Positions 1-6,268 of a stretch of DNA of 6,832 nt are shown piece by piece. Below the pieces are notes generated by a model, which had not been told where the DNA came from, did no database searches, and saw only the letters and a list, made by a program, of their open reading frames with translations. Origin of the DNA: Candidatus Peregrinibacteria bacterium CG_4_9_14_0_2_um_filter_41_14 (GTDB lineage Bacteria; Patescibacteriota; Gracilibacteria; UBA1369; UM-FILTER-41-14). The translations under genes and the position numbers were made by a program. Where the stretch lies: positions 1 through 6,832 of the forward strand of contig PFRW01000003.1 in assembly GCA_002788755.1 (NCBI GenBank). The letters are read 5' to 3'. The first letter of the stretch is position 1; each line of letters opens with the position of its first letter.

Positions 1-289
1 CGAACGCCATTGGCATTAAAGGCAACAAAACTTGATGCCGCTTATTTAAAAACGGCAACTTTTGCAACCACGAAGTGCGCACATCCGCATGTCGAAACAT
101 TGGCAACGCCTCCGCATTATAAACACTCGTATAAATTGGCGCTTCAAGATACGTTTTATGGATTTGTTCCACAACCCGTTCCGCACCACCCAAATTAGTA
201 AGCCAGTCACAAACAATCGCAATTTTTGGCTGTTTTTTCACACTTAATAGGCTAAAGACTCTGCTAAAAGCATAGTAGTATTTGCTCAT
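1..289 (-). CDS. Glycosyltransferase family 4 (WbaZ-like), N-terminal part, truncated by window edge
   Basis: The 96 visible residues form the start of the N-terminal Rossmann lobe of a GT-B glycosyltransferase. A beta strand KIAIVCDWL (residues 22-30) leads into the glycine loop GGAERVVEQI (34-43), followed by PIYTSVYN (51-58) and the block WLQKLPF...KRHQ..LPLMP (74-93). This pattern is typical of WbaZ-like mannosyl- or glycosyltransferases that build surface polysaccharides from nucleotide sugars at the inner face of the membrane. The catalytic and sugar-nucleotide binding C-terminal lobe lies outside the window, so donor and acceptor cannot be judged. The ATG at 289 was chosen because its ATGA overlaps the stop of a possible leader ORF. 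A GTG at 241 (residue 17) would begin just before the Rossmann strand and is a real alternative. The gene is last in the visible minus-strand operon, 41 bases after the PrsW gene. Family call is firm; substrate is unknown. Confidence 0.88.
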   Translation of the reverse strand, partial: MSKYYYAFSRVFSLLSVKKQPKIAIVCDWLTNLGGAERVVEQIHKTYLEAPIYTSVYNAEALPMFRHADVRTSWLQKLPFLNKRHQVLLPLMPMAF

Positions 290-316
290 AAACACAACCC
301 ATCAACCCCCGGCATG
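287..316 (-). CDS. Possible 9-codon leader ORF overlapping the glycosyltransferase start
   Basis: On the minus strand a short ORF, MPGVDGLCL, starts at an ATG 10 bases after AAAGGAG (325-331), the best Shine-Dalgarno match noted in the window. It ends in a TGA that overlaps the ATG of the glycosyltransferase (ATGA). The arrangement would allow translational coupling. It may be chance: the ORF is tiny and its start codon sits in the loop of a GC-rich hairpin. Confidence 0.25.
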
Positions 317-321
317 CCGAG
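306..321 (-). other. GC-rich hairpin between prsW-like gene and glycosyltransferase
   Basis: On the minus-strand RNA, CCUCGG and CCGGGG can pair (six pairs, one of them a U-G wobble) around a CAUG loop. No run of U follows, so it is not a classical intrinsic terminator. It lies in the 41-base gap between two operon genes and could be an mRNA processing or stability element, or could hide the AUG of the possible leader ORF in its loop. Confidence 0.4.
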
Positions 322-330
322 GCTTCTCCT

Positions 331-1410
331 TTAATCCAAAATCGTTTTCTCCGTAATCCCTTCGTCCTCCTTAAACAAACCGGCAAAGGCTCTAAAAAAT
401 TGGCGGCCTTTCTTTTTATCAATCGATTTAGCCAAAAAAAGCTTTGCAACATCATTATCCGGATCACGACGTAATAAACGTTTACAAATATTAATTACAT
501 CTTGATAACGCTCTTCCTTAAACCACATACCGATTAATTCCATAATCACATCTTCATCTTCCTTTTTCATGGTTGAGTGATGTTCATCGGCCAAAATAAA
601 CTCCAAACGACCGGCACGACTGCGCATTAAATAGGTCAAAAACATTACCATTAAGCCAACAAGAATCACTACCGGCAACACCTTACCCAATTCCAAATAA
701 ATATTAAAGGTGGCATGCAGTCCCATTGCCATCACCAAACCAATCAAAATATGATAATACCTAAAAGTTGTAATAACATCTTCCCCAAACAACTTACGGA
801 AATACTTTAAATAATTCATTGATTTACCTTGCCATTCCTTCATTTTAATAAACTCATGACTAAATTTGCTCGTACCATAAAAATACCCAAAAATCCCCGA
901 GAACATGGCATGAGCACAAACCGTAAACACCGATCTAAACACAAAAGTAATAATCGTTGTTCCCAATGACTGCGACATCATCACCCGATAAAAATAAACA
1001 ATATTTTCCGAAAAAGCAAAACCAAGACCACCCAAAATAGCAAAAGCAACACTATCATTAATCGTCTGAATTAAATCCGGTCTTGTATAATCTGCATAAC
1101 GCACTATCAAAAACTTAGCAATTTCCTCTGTAATTCCCACATAAACAAAAAAGAGTAACGTCCACGCAAACGGCACCGTACTTAACGCCGCCTCTATAGA
1201 TTGCACAAAATCGACATTTGGATACGCATTAATAATGAAATGATACAACCACTGCGCCCCCAAAACAGGAAAAACAGTTAATGTACCACCCAAAAATACC
1301 GTCACCAATAATCGCTTATGTTTCTTTGTACGCGCTAACAAAATAGTAGCCCAGACCAGCGCCGGGATTGATGCCATTACCACCGCTAGAAGAATGTGCC
1401 AATTTAACAT
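331..1410 (-). CDS. PrsW-family intramembrane metalloprotease-like protein with TPR-like C-terminal tail
   Basis: This is a polytopic membrane protein of 359 residues with roughly seven or eight hydrophobic segments between residues 5 and 262. It carries the four conserved PrsW motifs in membrane segments: EEIAK (E95, E96, K99), FAFSEN (E135, N136), the histidine of AHAMFSG (H167) and GLHATFN (H232). In Bacillus, PrsW makes the first cut in the anti-sigma factor RsiW; the superfamily also includes CAAX-type proteases. Residues 263-359 are a charged cytoplasmic extension. Within it, about 289-330 (ELIGMWFKEERYQDVINICK and following) reads like one TPR-type helical hairpin. The gene follows the STAS gene by 22 bases and precedes a glycosyltransferase by 41, so it is probably in the same transcript as the HATPase/STAS pair. 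No substrate such as a membrane anti-sigma factor is visible. Family assignment is strong; proteolytic activity and target are inferred. Confidence 0.9.
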   Translation of the reverse strand: MLNWHILLAVVMASIPALVWATILLARTKKHKRLLVTVFLGGTLTVFPVLGAQWLYHFIINAYPNVDFVQSIEAALSTVPFAWTLLFFVYVGITEEIAKFLIVRYADYTRPDLIQTINDSVAFAILGGLGFAFSENIVYFYRVMMSQSLGTTIITFVFRSVFTVCAHAMFSGIFGYFYGTSKFSHEFIKMKEWQGKSMNYLKYFRKLFGEDVITTFRYYHILIGLVMAMGLHATFNIYLELGKVLPVVILVGLMVMFLTYLMRSRAGRLEFILADEHHSTMKKEDEDVIMELIGMWFKEERYQDVINICKRLLRRDPDNDVAKLFLAKSIDKKKGRQFFRAFAGLFKEDEGITEKTILD

Positions 1411-1432
1411 AACCTAATTTATAAGTTGCCGT

Positions 1433-1798
1433 TTAAAGCATATTTTGTGCTTCTTCCATTGTTTGCGCCACCGGAACAATTTTAGTAATGCCAACAACCG
1501 CTAAAATGTCACTAATATTTGGCGGCAATTTAGCCAACACAACAGAACCACCCTTTGCCTTAATTTTACTATACCAATCCGTAATATAACCAACCGATTT
1601 ACTGTTCATATAAACCAAGTTTTCCAAATCAAAAACATAAGACGTACCTGCTTCCGTTTCTTCAATCAATTGATAAATTTTTGGTGCCAAGTCATCTACA
1701 TTGGATTCATCCATTTGGCCACTTAATTTAATAACCTTCACAGATTTACCAGTTTTTGTACTAATTAAATCGGAAATATTTAGTTGAACATCAGCCAT
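1433..1798 (-). CDS. STAS-domain protein, RsbV/SpoIIAA-like anti-anti-sigma factor
   Basis: The 121 residues are a single STAS domain. The strand VKVIKLSGQMDESNVDDL (20-37) matches the canonical V..L.G.LD start. YVFDLENLVYMNSKSVGYI (54-72) matches the strand and helix around the phosphorylation site, and VVLAKLPPNISDILAVVGI (86-104) the last strand and helix. By recalled alignment with SpoIIAA (D57-S58-S59-G60), S66 sits at the phosphoacceptor serine, but its neighbours are N65, K67 and S68 instead of D, S/T and G. In known systems the unphosphorylated protein binds the kinase/anti-sigma partner and frees the sigma factor. The gene lies 22 bases after the HATPase gene, its likely partner. There is no transmembrane segment. 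The ATG at 1798 has no clear Shine-Dalgarno. Length is typical of the family. Confidence 0.9.
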   Translation of the reverse strand: MADVQLNISDLISTKTGKSVKVIKLSGQMDESNVDDLAPKIYQLIEETEAGTSYVFDLENLVYMNSKSVGYITDWYSKIKAKGGSVVLAKLPPNISDILAVVGITKIVPVAQTMEEAQNML

Positions 1799-1820
1799 AT
1801 AGTAAAATTAAAAAGTAAGT

Positions 1821-2387
1821 TTAAACGTCCAGAACAATATGCGTAGGATCAGTGCCCGGACCTACTTGGGCAAATCTTTCATCATGCAGATATTTTTTAA
1901 CTCTTACGGTAATTCCTCCAAACTTATTATCTGTTATATCTAATTCATCTGTCCACTCTTTTACAATTTTTGTTAAACCACGCCCTCTAATTCCTAATTG
2001 CGTAATATCTAAAGCGGCATTTTGAGCAAGGCGAGCACGCACTTGATCAGCAGTTAATTGGTTAGGCCCGGTACCATGATCCGACACAATAATTTCAATC
2101 GCGTCATCTTTATAATTTACAAAACGAATCTCGATCGTATCGTCATTAGAAGAGCCATGTTCAATCGCATTATTACAAAGTTCATCAACAACTGACTGAA
2201 ATCTATAAGCCCATTGTTCCGAAAAATCAGTCATATTACGAATCATCGATAACGTAAAATCTCGAATGCCCGACATAAAATAAGCATTGGTCGGTAACAC
2301 AATTTTAATTTCCGTAGGTTTAGTAGGGGCAGGAACTTCCTTTGCCACTTGCACGTTCGGCACTATGTTTAAACCAACTTCAATCAT
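1821..2387 (-). CDS. RsbW/SpoIIAB-like HATPase (serine kinase / anti-sigma type)
   Basis: This soluble protein of 188 residues has a GHKL ATPase fold. The N box is DELCNNAIEHGS (E69, N73), the G1 box SDHGTG (D103, G105, G107) and the glycine-rich lid GIRGRGL (G132-G137). This fits the HATPase_c_2 anti-sigma kinase group that phosphorylates a STAS partner, and such a partner is encoded immediately downstream. The protein is longer than SpoIIAB (about 146 residues). It has a proline-rich N-terminal leader (residues 1-30) and a C-terminal tail of about 20 residues after the last predicted strand (VRVKKYL). It is the first gene of the operon. The promoter at 2422-2450 leaves a leader of about 28 bases, with no evident Shine-Dalgarno before the ATG at 2387. 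Its true client (sigma factor, phosphatase or other) is not in the window. Confidence 0.9.
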   Translation of the reverse strand: MIEVGLNIVPNVQVAKEVPAPTKPTEIKIVLPTNAYFMSGIRDFTLSMIRNMTDFSEQWAYRFQSVVDELCNNAIEHGSSNDDTIEIRFVNYKDDAIEIIVSDHGTGPNQLTADQVRARLAQNAALDITQLGIRGRGLTKIVKEWTDELDITDNKFGGITVRVKKYLHDERFAQVGPGTDPTHIVLDV

Positions 2388-2421
2388 AACATATTTATTA
2401 TAAACTTATAAATATCTAAAA

Positions 2422-2450
2422 ATTATACCTCAAATCACTAACTTAAACAA
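2422..2450 (-). promoter_or_regulatory. Sigma70-type promoter for the HATPase-STAS-PrsW-GT operon
   Basis: On the minus strand, TTGTTT (2450-2445) and a perfect TATAAT (2427-2422) are separated by 17 bases. The predicted start near 2415 gives a leader of about 28 bases before the ATG at 2387. Confidence 0.75.
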
Positions 2451-2510
2451 GTATATCAAAAAGCCTCACCCTTAAAAACGGCAATTAGCTAAATCGACTT
2501 GCCTAATGTT

Positions 2511-2539
2511 TTGCAATCAAAAGCAAATTGGGTTATAAT
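2511..2539 (+). promoter_or_regulatory. Sigma70-type promoter for the secreted Ig/FN3 protein
   Basis: TTGCAA (2511-2516) and TATAAT (2534-2539) are separated by 17 bases. Transcription would begin near 2546, leaving a leader of about 16 bases before the GTG at 2562. The promoter diverges from the minus-strand operon promoter; about 60 bases separate the two -35 boxes. Confidence 0.75.
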
Positions 2540-2561
2540 ATAAAGATTTAATTATGCAACT

Positions 2562-3968
2562 GTGTCACGTTTTAAAACTTTTTACCTCGCAATTATTGTT
2601 GGTATGGCTGCTGCAATTATGTTTAGCCAAGCAGCTTTTGCGCAAGTTACAGCCACCCAACTTAAAGTAACCAGCTTCCCCGAAACCATAGAAGCATATG
2701 GCGATTTTAGTTTTACAATCCAGGCACAAGACACAAATGGCGACCCTGTTACAAATTACACCGGCACCGTTAAATTCTTTTCCAATACCGATGCCAACGC
2801 CGCCCTCCCAACCGAATACACATTTACAACCGATGACAACGGCGAAAAAGCATTTACCGAATCTTACTATTTTGCAGCAGCCGGCGCCCAAGAAATTACC
2901 ATAGAAGACGTGAACGACCCTACCTTAACCGACACAGCGATTGTTAACGTTACCGAAAACCAAGCCGGCCAAACTGGCACAATCACCCTAACGTCACCAA
3001 CTGCCGGTAGTACAACCAACTCAACAATTACAGTTACAGGAACCACAACACCCGGTGTTAGCGTAACCATATTAGATGGTGAAGAGCCCCTTGGCACAAT
3101 CGACGCCGATGCCGAAGGCAATTTCCAATTTCAAACCGGCGCCCTATCCGATGGAACCTACGCAATTAAAGCCGTAACCGATACCTCCGAAACCGATACC
3201 GTAAACGTCATTATTACAACACAGGCGCCAAGCATTAGTTATTTTGAGACAACTCCACAAAGCACAGTACCTGGGGGGACAGTCCTAATAACCACAACTT
3301 TAATTTCACCGGCCCGTGATGTAAAAATCATTATCAACGGCATTCAAACTCGTCTAACTCAAGATTTAACAAACCCACTTTTATTTGAAGGCCAAGTTCC
3401 TGCTCCAGCAACACCTGGTACCTACGAACTCACCTTATTAATTGAAGATGATTTAGGGAATATCGCCAACAATGTTGCCACCAACAATAGCCTAATTGTC
3501 CTAAGCGACGGCAGCACCACCGACCCCACAACCTTTGTGATTCCATCTCAAGTTACCGGTGTACAAGCCTCCGGTTCCGACCAAAAAATCACACTCACTT
3601 GGCAACCGGCCACCGCCCAATCCGGCATCAAAAACTACGCCATCTACTACGGCACCGACCCCGCAAACCTCAGCCTCAAAGTCGAAACTCAAGGGGATAG
3701 CACCAGTTGGTACATTCCCAATCTCACAAACGGCCAAACCTATTATTTCCAAATTTACGGAATCGATAACAACGAAAACCGCAGCGACCAAGGCAGCCAA
3801 GTAATTGCCGCCAGTCCTTCCTTAACCGGCACAACAACTCTCCACGGCTCCGGCGACGGCCAAGTCCAAGTAAACCAAACAACCCAAACAGGCCCCGGCG
3901 GGCTGTTAACACTAGCATTGGGCTCATTGTTTGGGGCAAGATTAATGCGTCGCCGACAAGCAAAGTAA
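2562..3968 (+). CDS. Secreted surface protein: signal peptide, Ig-like repeats, FN3 domain, C-terminal sorting-like tail
   Basis: This 468-residue exported protein starts with a Sec signal peptide (basic SRFK, hydrophobic core 8-21, likely cleavage after AFA at 27). Residues 33-131 form an Ig-like domain of the kind common in CPR surface proteins (LKVTSFPETI...YTGTVKF). Residues 139-219 form a second bacterial Ig-like domain (TLTSPTAGS...VTGTT.PG..VTI). Residues 222-315 are probably a third. Residues 327-417 form a fibronectin type III domain (LTWQPA...YAIYYGT...GQTYYFQIYGID). The tail, QTGPGG then about 12 hydrophobic residues then RLMRRR, resembles LPxTG or GlyGly-CTERM sorting signals. An adhesive or structural role outside the membrane is inferred. 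The GTG start is chosen because it supplies the basic n-region; the next in-frame ATG (2604) falls inside the signal peptide. It is rich in Thr and in C-ending codons, and is followed after 14 bases by the next gene. Confidence 0.88.
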   Translation: MSRFKTFYLAIIVGMAAAIMFSQAAFAQVTATQLKVTSFPETIEAYGDFSFTIQAQDTNGDPVTNYTGTVKFFSNTDANAALPTEYTFTTDDNGEKAFTESYYFAAAGAQEITIEDVNDPTLTDTAIVNVTENQAGQTGTITLTSPTAGSTTNSTITVTGTTTPGVSVTILDGEEPLGTIDADAEGNFQFQTGALSDGTYAIKAVTDTSETDTVNVIITTQAPSISYFETTPQSTVPGGTVLITTTLISPARDVKIIINGIQTRLTQDLTNPLLFEGQVPAPATPGTYELTLLIEDDLGNIANNVATNNSLIVLSDGSTTDPTTFVIPSQVTGVQASGSDQKITLTWQPATAQSGIKNYAIYYGTDPANLSLKVETQGDSTSWYIPNLTNGQTYYFQIYGIDNNENRSDQGSQVIAASPSLTGTTTLHGSGDGQVQVNQTTQTGPGGLLTLALGSLFGARLMRRRQAK

Positions 3969-3982
3969 TACATTAAACACAT

Positions 3983-4678
3983 ATGAAACTTCACAACACG
4001 CCTATAAATTCAGAAATCCCACCAAACTCAACCCTCGCTCAAACAGCCGCAATAATAGCATCAAAACTAGTTGAGTCACCTTATACAGACCCCGAAACAA
4101 AAAAAATTTGTCACGGTTTCCTAAAAGACATTAATGCTTGGCCAGATTGGATATTTCAAATATCACCTGCATCAAAAGAAGCAAACACCATAGACAACCA
4201 AAACACAGAAAATACAAAAGCAATAAATATTGCCATAGCATTATTAAAGTCACATAAAGTTGATGACAATACAAAACAAGAATGTCATGAATTTCTAGAA
4301 AAAGTGGAAGCATGGATTCCATATCTTAAAAAAGAATTAGCTGAAATTGACCCTGAAAAAGCAACAAAACTTCTACTGACAGAATTGAAACGACAATATA
4401 AAACCCCACCACCAAACATAAATTTGGCTTACGAAATAAATCCTAAAAAAATCATAAAATTGACACATGCACAAAGTATAATCCTCAAAGAATTATACCA
4501 ATCCAACAAAGGGGACCCTAAAAAACATCCCGAAGTTATCGAAAACTGGGGCAACAAAATGTACAGAGTGAACACAAATGACCTCCCACCCCAACAATAT
4601 ATTATTGAAATAGATAAAAATAACGGCCAACCCTTAAAAATTTACGCTATTGCACCACCGTCAACTTCCGTAGATTAG
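3983..4678 (+). CDS. Unrecognised soluble protein with an internal tandem duplication (CHxFLxxxxAW repeats)
   Basis: I do not recognise this 231-residue protein. It has no signal peptide or membrane segment and is rich in Lys, Asn and Pro. Residues 26-57 and 84-115 align without gaps at an offset of 58. Twelve of 32 positions are identical, including D-x-x-T-K, C-H (43/44 and 101/102), F-L (46/47 and 104/105) and A-W (52/53 and 110/111). Each unit looks like a pair of helices. A proline-rich linker (about 142-148) separates them from a C-terminal part (150-226) with a helix (HAQSIILKELYQS) and a likely beta-rich end (MYRVNT...QYIIEI...LKIYAI). The gene starts 14 bases after the surface protein with no terminator between, so co-transcription is likely. 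It is clearly more AT-rich than that gene. Its 3' end overlaps the converging DUF4012 gene by 32 bases. Confidence 0.82.
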   Translation: MKLHNTPINSEIPPNSTLAQTAAIIASKLVESPYTDPETKKICHGFLKDINAWPDWIFQISPASKEANTIDNQNTENTKAINIAIALLKSHKVDDNTKQECHEFLEKVEAWIPYLKKELAEIDPEKATKLLLTELKRQYKTPPPNINLAYEINPKKIIKLTHAQSIILKELYQSNKGDPKKHPEVIENWGNKMYRVNTNDLPPQQYIIEIDKNNGQPLKIYAIAPPSTSVD

Positions 4679-6227
4679 GCACAATCGTATTACCCTTCAA
4701 ATCTTGAACATTCTTTAATAACACCTGATAACGCTCAGTTGGCTGAACCGTCATCCCGGTTGTTGTAATAATTACTTTTGAGCCTTCTACTCGCACTTCA
4801 CTCACTTTAAGACTATCTGTTTTATTGCTATTTTTTTTGTCTAAATCGATAACTTCATAATTAAATAAATTGCTAGTTAATGCTGCTGATAACGATTCAT
4901 TAAATTCAATTTCGATTTGATTTAATGAAATCAGATCATGAGCAATTACACGTGGGGGATTTGTATCCGGAACCAACTCAAAACTTAAATTTTGGTCTGA
5001 AAGCAAATTAGTGTCATATAAAGCCACATTTTCCTTAATCACAAAATCTTCACCCTTAACCGACTCACCGGACGGAACTCTAACAACCACACGATAACGA
5101 TTTGCCAATGTACCCGGCTGCTTTACCAAACGTAAATTATAAACACCATCCGCCCAAACAGATTCCGGCAAAACATAACTATATGTATAAGAAACCGTAT
5201 CACCAGGCTCAATTCCTAAAATTTGCTCCTGCATCCCTCCCGGGTAAAAAATCCGCAAATACCCCTTATATTTTCCGCTTAGTGGCACATTCCAATTACC
5301 GTAGTGTGCCAAATTCACCGTAACCTTTGCCTCCACACTATGATTAGGCATAACATTTAACTCATAAATCACATCTTGTTCCAAATACCGATTAGACTTC
5401 ATGCCTCCATAATTAGCATTATTAACTGCCAAATAATCACCAGCATCGCCATTAGGCAAAGAACCGTCCCAGCCTCGTTTAGCAAATGCTTTTTGTAAAC
5501 CGGACTGATTAAAAGAGGCCAACATATGTTTTTCATCAAACGCTTGCAGCATCACATCGCTGGCGGCTCGAACTCGCCAAGGCAATAAAACTGTCCTTGT
5601 AATAACCTTTTTAACAATGCTAGAGGCAATATTTTTCCGCCCTGCCAATGTTTCCTCGTCATGCCGATCAATATCCGAAACAATTGACGACAACGATTCA
5701 AATAAATTTTGTTTAGTAAATTCGTAGTCATCTATTTTTAAAGGCTCATATAAAGCCACCAAATTTTCTAAGGCCGTAAAATCGGCGGCAATCACACCAT
5801 CAATTTTTATCTCCGGATGATTGATATTGTAAAACTTTATAATTTCATCCTTGGCAACCGTAAAATCCGGATCAAAGTTGGTATCCCTAAACGTATAACC
5901 TTTGTAATCTTTATCCGCCAACAACTGTCCCATCGCTTTAGGAGGTTCAACATAAGGATGATCGGCCACATCGCCATACACATCACCAAAATCGATTCCC
6001 CAAAAAATACCATGCCTAAATTTTAAAACGCCATAAGTCGAAATAAAACCACCGGTTGGTCGTAATTCATAGTTATTTTGAAACAACACCAAATAATTAT
6101 GTGAACTAAAAGGAAAACCTGTAAAAGAGGGAAGTTTTGTAATTATGAAACTAAATCCCTTTAAAAGAATCACCGCCACTAAAATCAAACCAACTAAAAC
6201 AATCCCAATCCATTTTGCGATCTTCAT
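4647..6227 (-). CDS. DUF4012 membrane-anchored protein with C-terminal SbsA-type Ig-like domain
   Basis: This 526-residue protein has one N-terminal membrane anchor (residues 7-23, followed by a hydrophobic stretch to 30); the rest is predicted outside the cytoplasm. The DUF4012 signature starts at 44: NYLVLFQNNYELRPTGGFIS and then TYGVL. It continues through FRDTNFDPDF (113-122) and IDGVIAADFTALENLV (142-157). A middle beta-rich region (about 283-385) carries YLRIFYPGG. Residues 422-515 read as an SbsA/Big_5 Ig-like domain (NPPRVIAHD...IEIEFNESL...YQVLLKNVQDLKGN). DUF4012 proteins are common in CPR and Actinobacteria and often lie near surface polysaccharide genes, but their reaction is not established. 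The ATG at 6227 lacks a Shine-Dalgarno and lies 41 bases after tRNA-Leu, with no terminator seen between. Its last 10 codons and stop overlap the convergent gene at 3983-4678. Confidence 0.9.
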   Translation of the reverse strand: MKIAKWIGIVLVGLILVAVILLKGFSFIITKLPSFTGFPFSSHNYLVLFQNNYELRPTGGFISTYGVLKFRHGIFWGIDFGDVYGDVADHPYVEPPKAMGQLLADKDYKGYTFRDTNFDPDFTVAKDEIIKFYNINHPEIKIDGVIAADFTALENLVALYEPLKIDDYEFTKQNLFESLSSIVSDIDRHDEETLAGRKNIASSIVKKVITRTVLLPWRVRAASDVMLQAFDEKHMLASFNQSGLQKAFAKRGWDGSLPNGDAGDYLAVNNANYGGMKSNRYLEQDVIYELNVMPNHSVEAKVTVNLAHYGNWNVPLSGKYKGYLRIFYPGGMQEQILGIEPGDTVSYTYSYVLPESVWADGVYNLRLVKQPGTLANRYRVVVRVPSGESVKGEDFVIKENVALYDTNLLSDQNLSFELVPDTNPPRVIAHDLISLNQIEIEFNESLSAALTSNLFNYEVIDLDKKNSNKTDSLKVSEVRVEGSKVIITTTGMTVQPTERYQVLLKNVQDLKGNTIVPNLRKLTVVQ

Positions 6228-6268
6228 TTGTTTAAACTGATTAAAAGCATCTTTGCAATACTACACTC

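Larger units (their letters stand above)
2388..2561. other. Divergent intergenic region
   Basis: This 174-base AT-rich spacer separates the minus-strand partner-switching operon from the plus-strand surface protein gene. It holds the two back-to-back promoters listed separately. The 60 bases between their -35 boxes contain only a weak inverted repeat (GGCAA at 2480, TTGCC at 2499), too short to call an operator. Confidence 0.7.

Noticed and set aside
10..247. Two short plus-strand ORFs of about 60 codons
   Set aside because: They lie antisense to the clearly recognisable glycosyltransferase start and resemble nothing.
306..321. Intergenic hairpin as an intrinsic terminator after the protease gene
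   Set aside because: No U-run follows on the minus-strand RNA; it is kept only as a hairpin of unknown role.
264..467. Minus-strand ORF of 67 codons overlapping the end of the protease gene
   Set aside because: It is a different frame of the PrsW tail and the intergenic hairpin, with a low-complexity, Arg/Cys-rich product.
2480..2503. Inverted repeat GGCAA...TTGCC between the divergent promoters as an operator
   Set aside because: Five-base arms with a 14-base gap are expected by chance in a spacer of this size.
2565..3994. Several ORFs in other frames, both strands, across the surface protein gene
   Set aside because: Their Pro/Thr-rich or Gly/Val-rich products are the expected shadows of a Thr- and Ala-rich, C-rich coding sequence.
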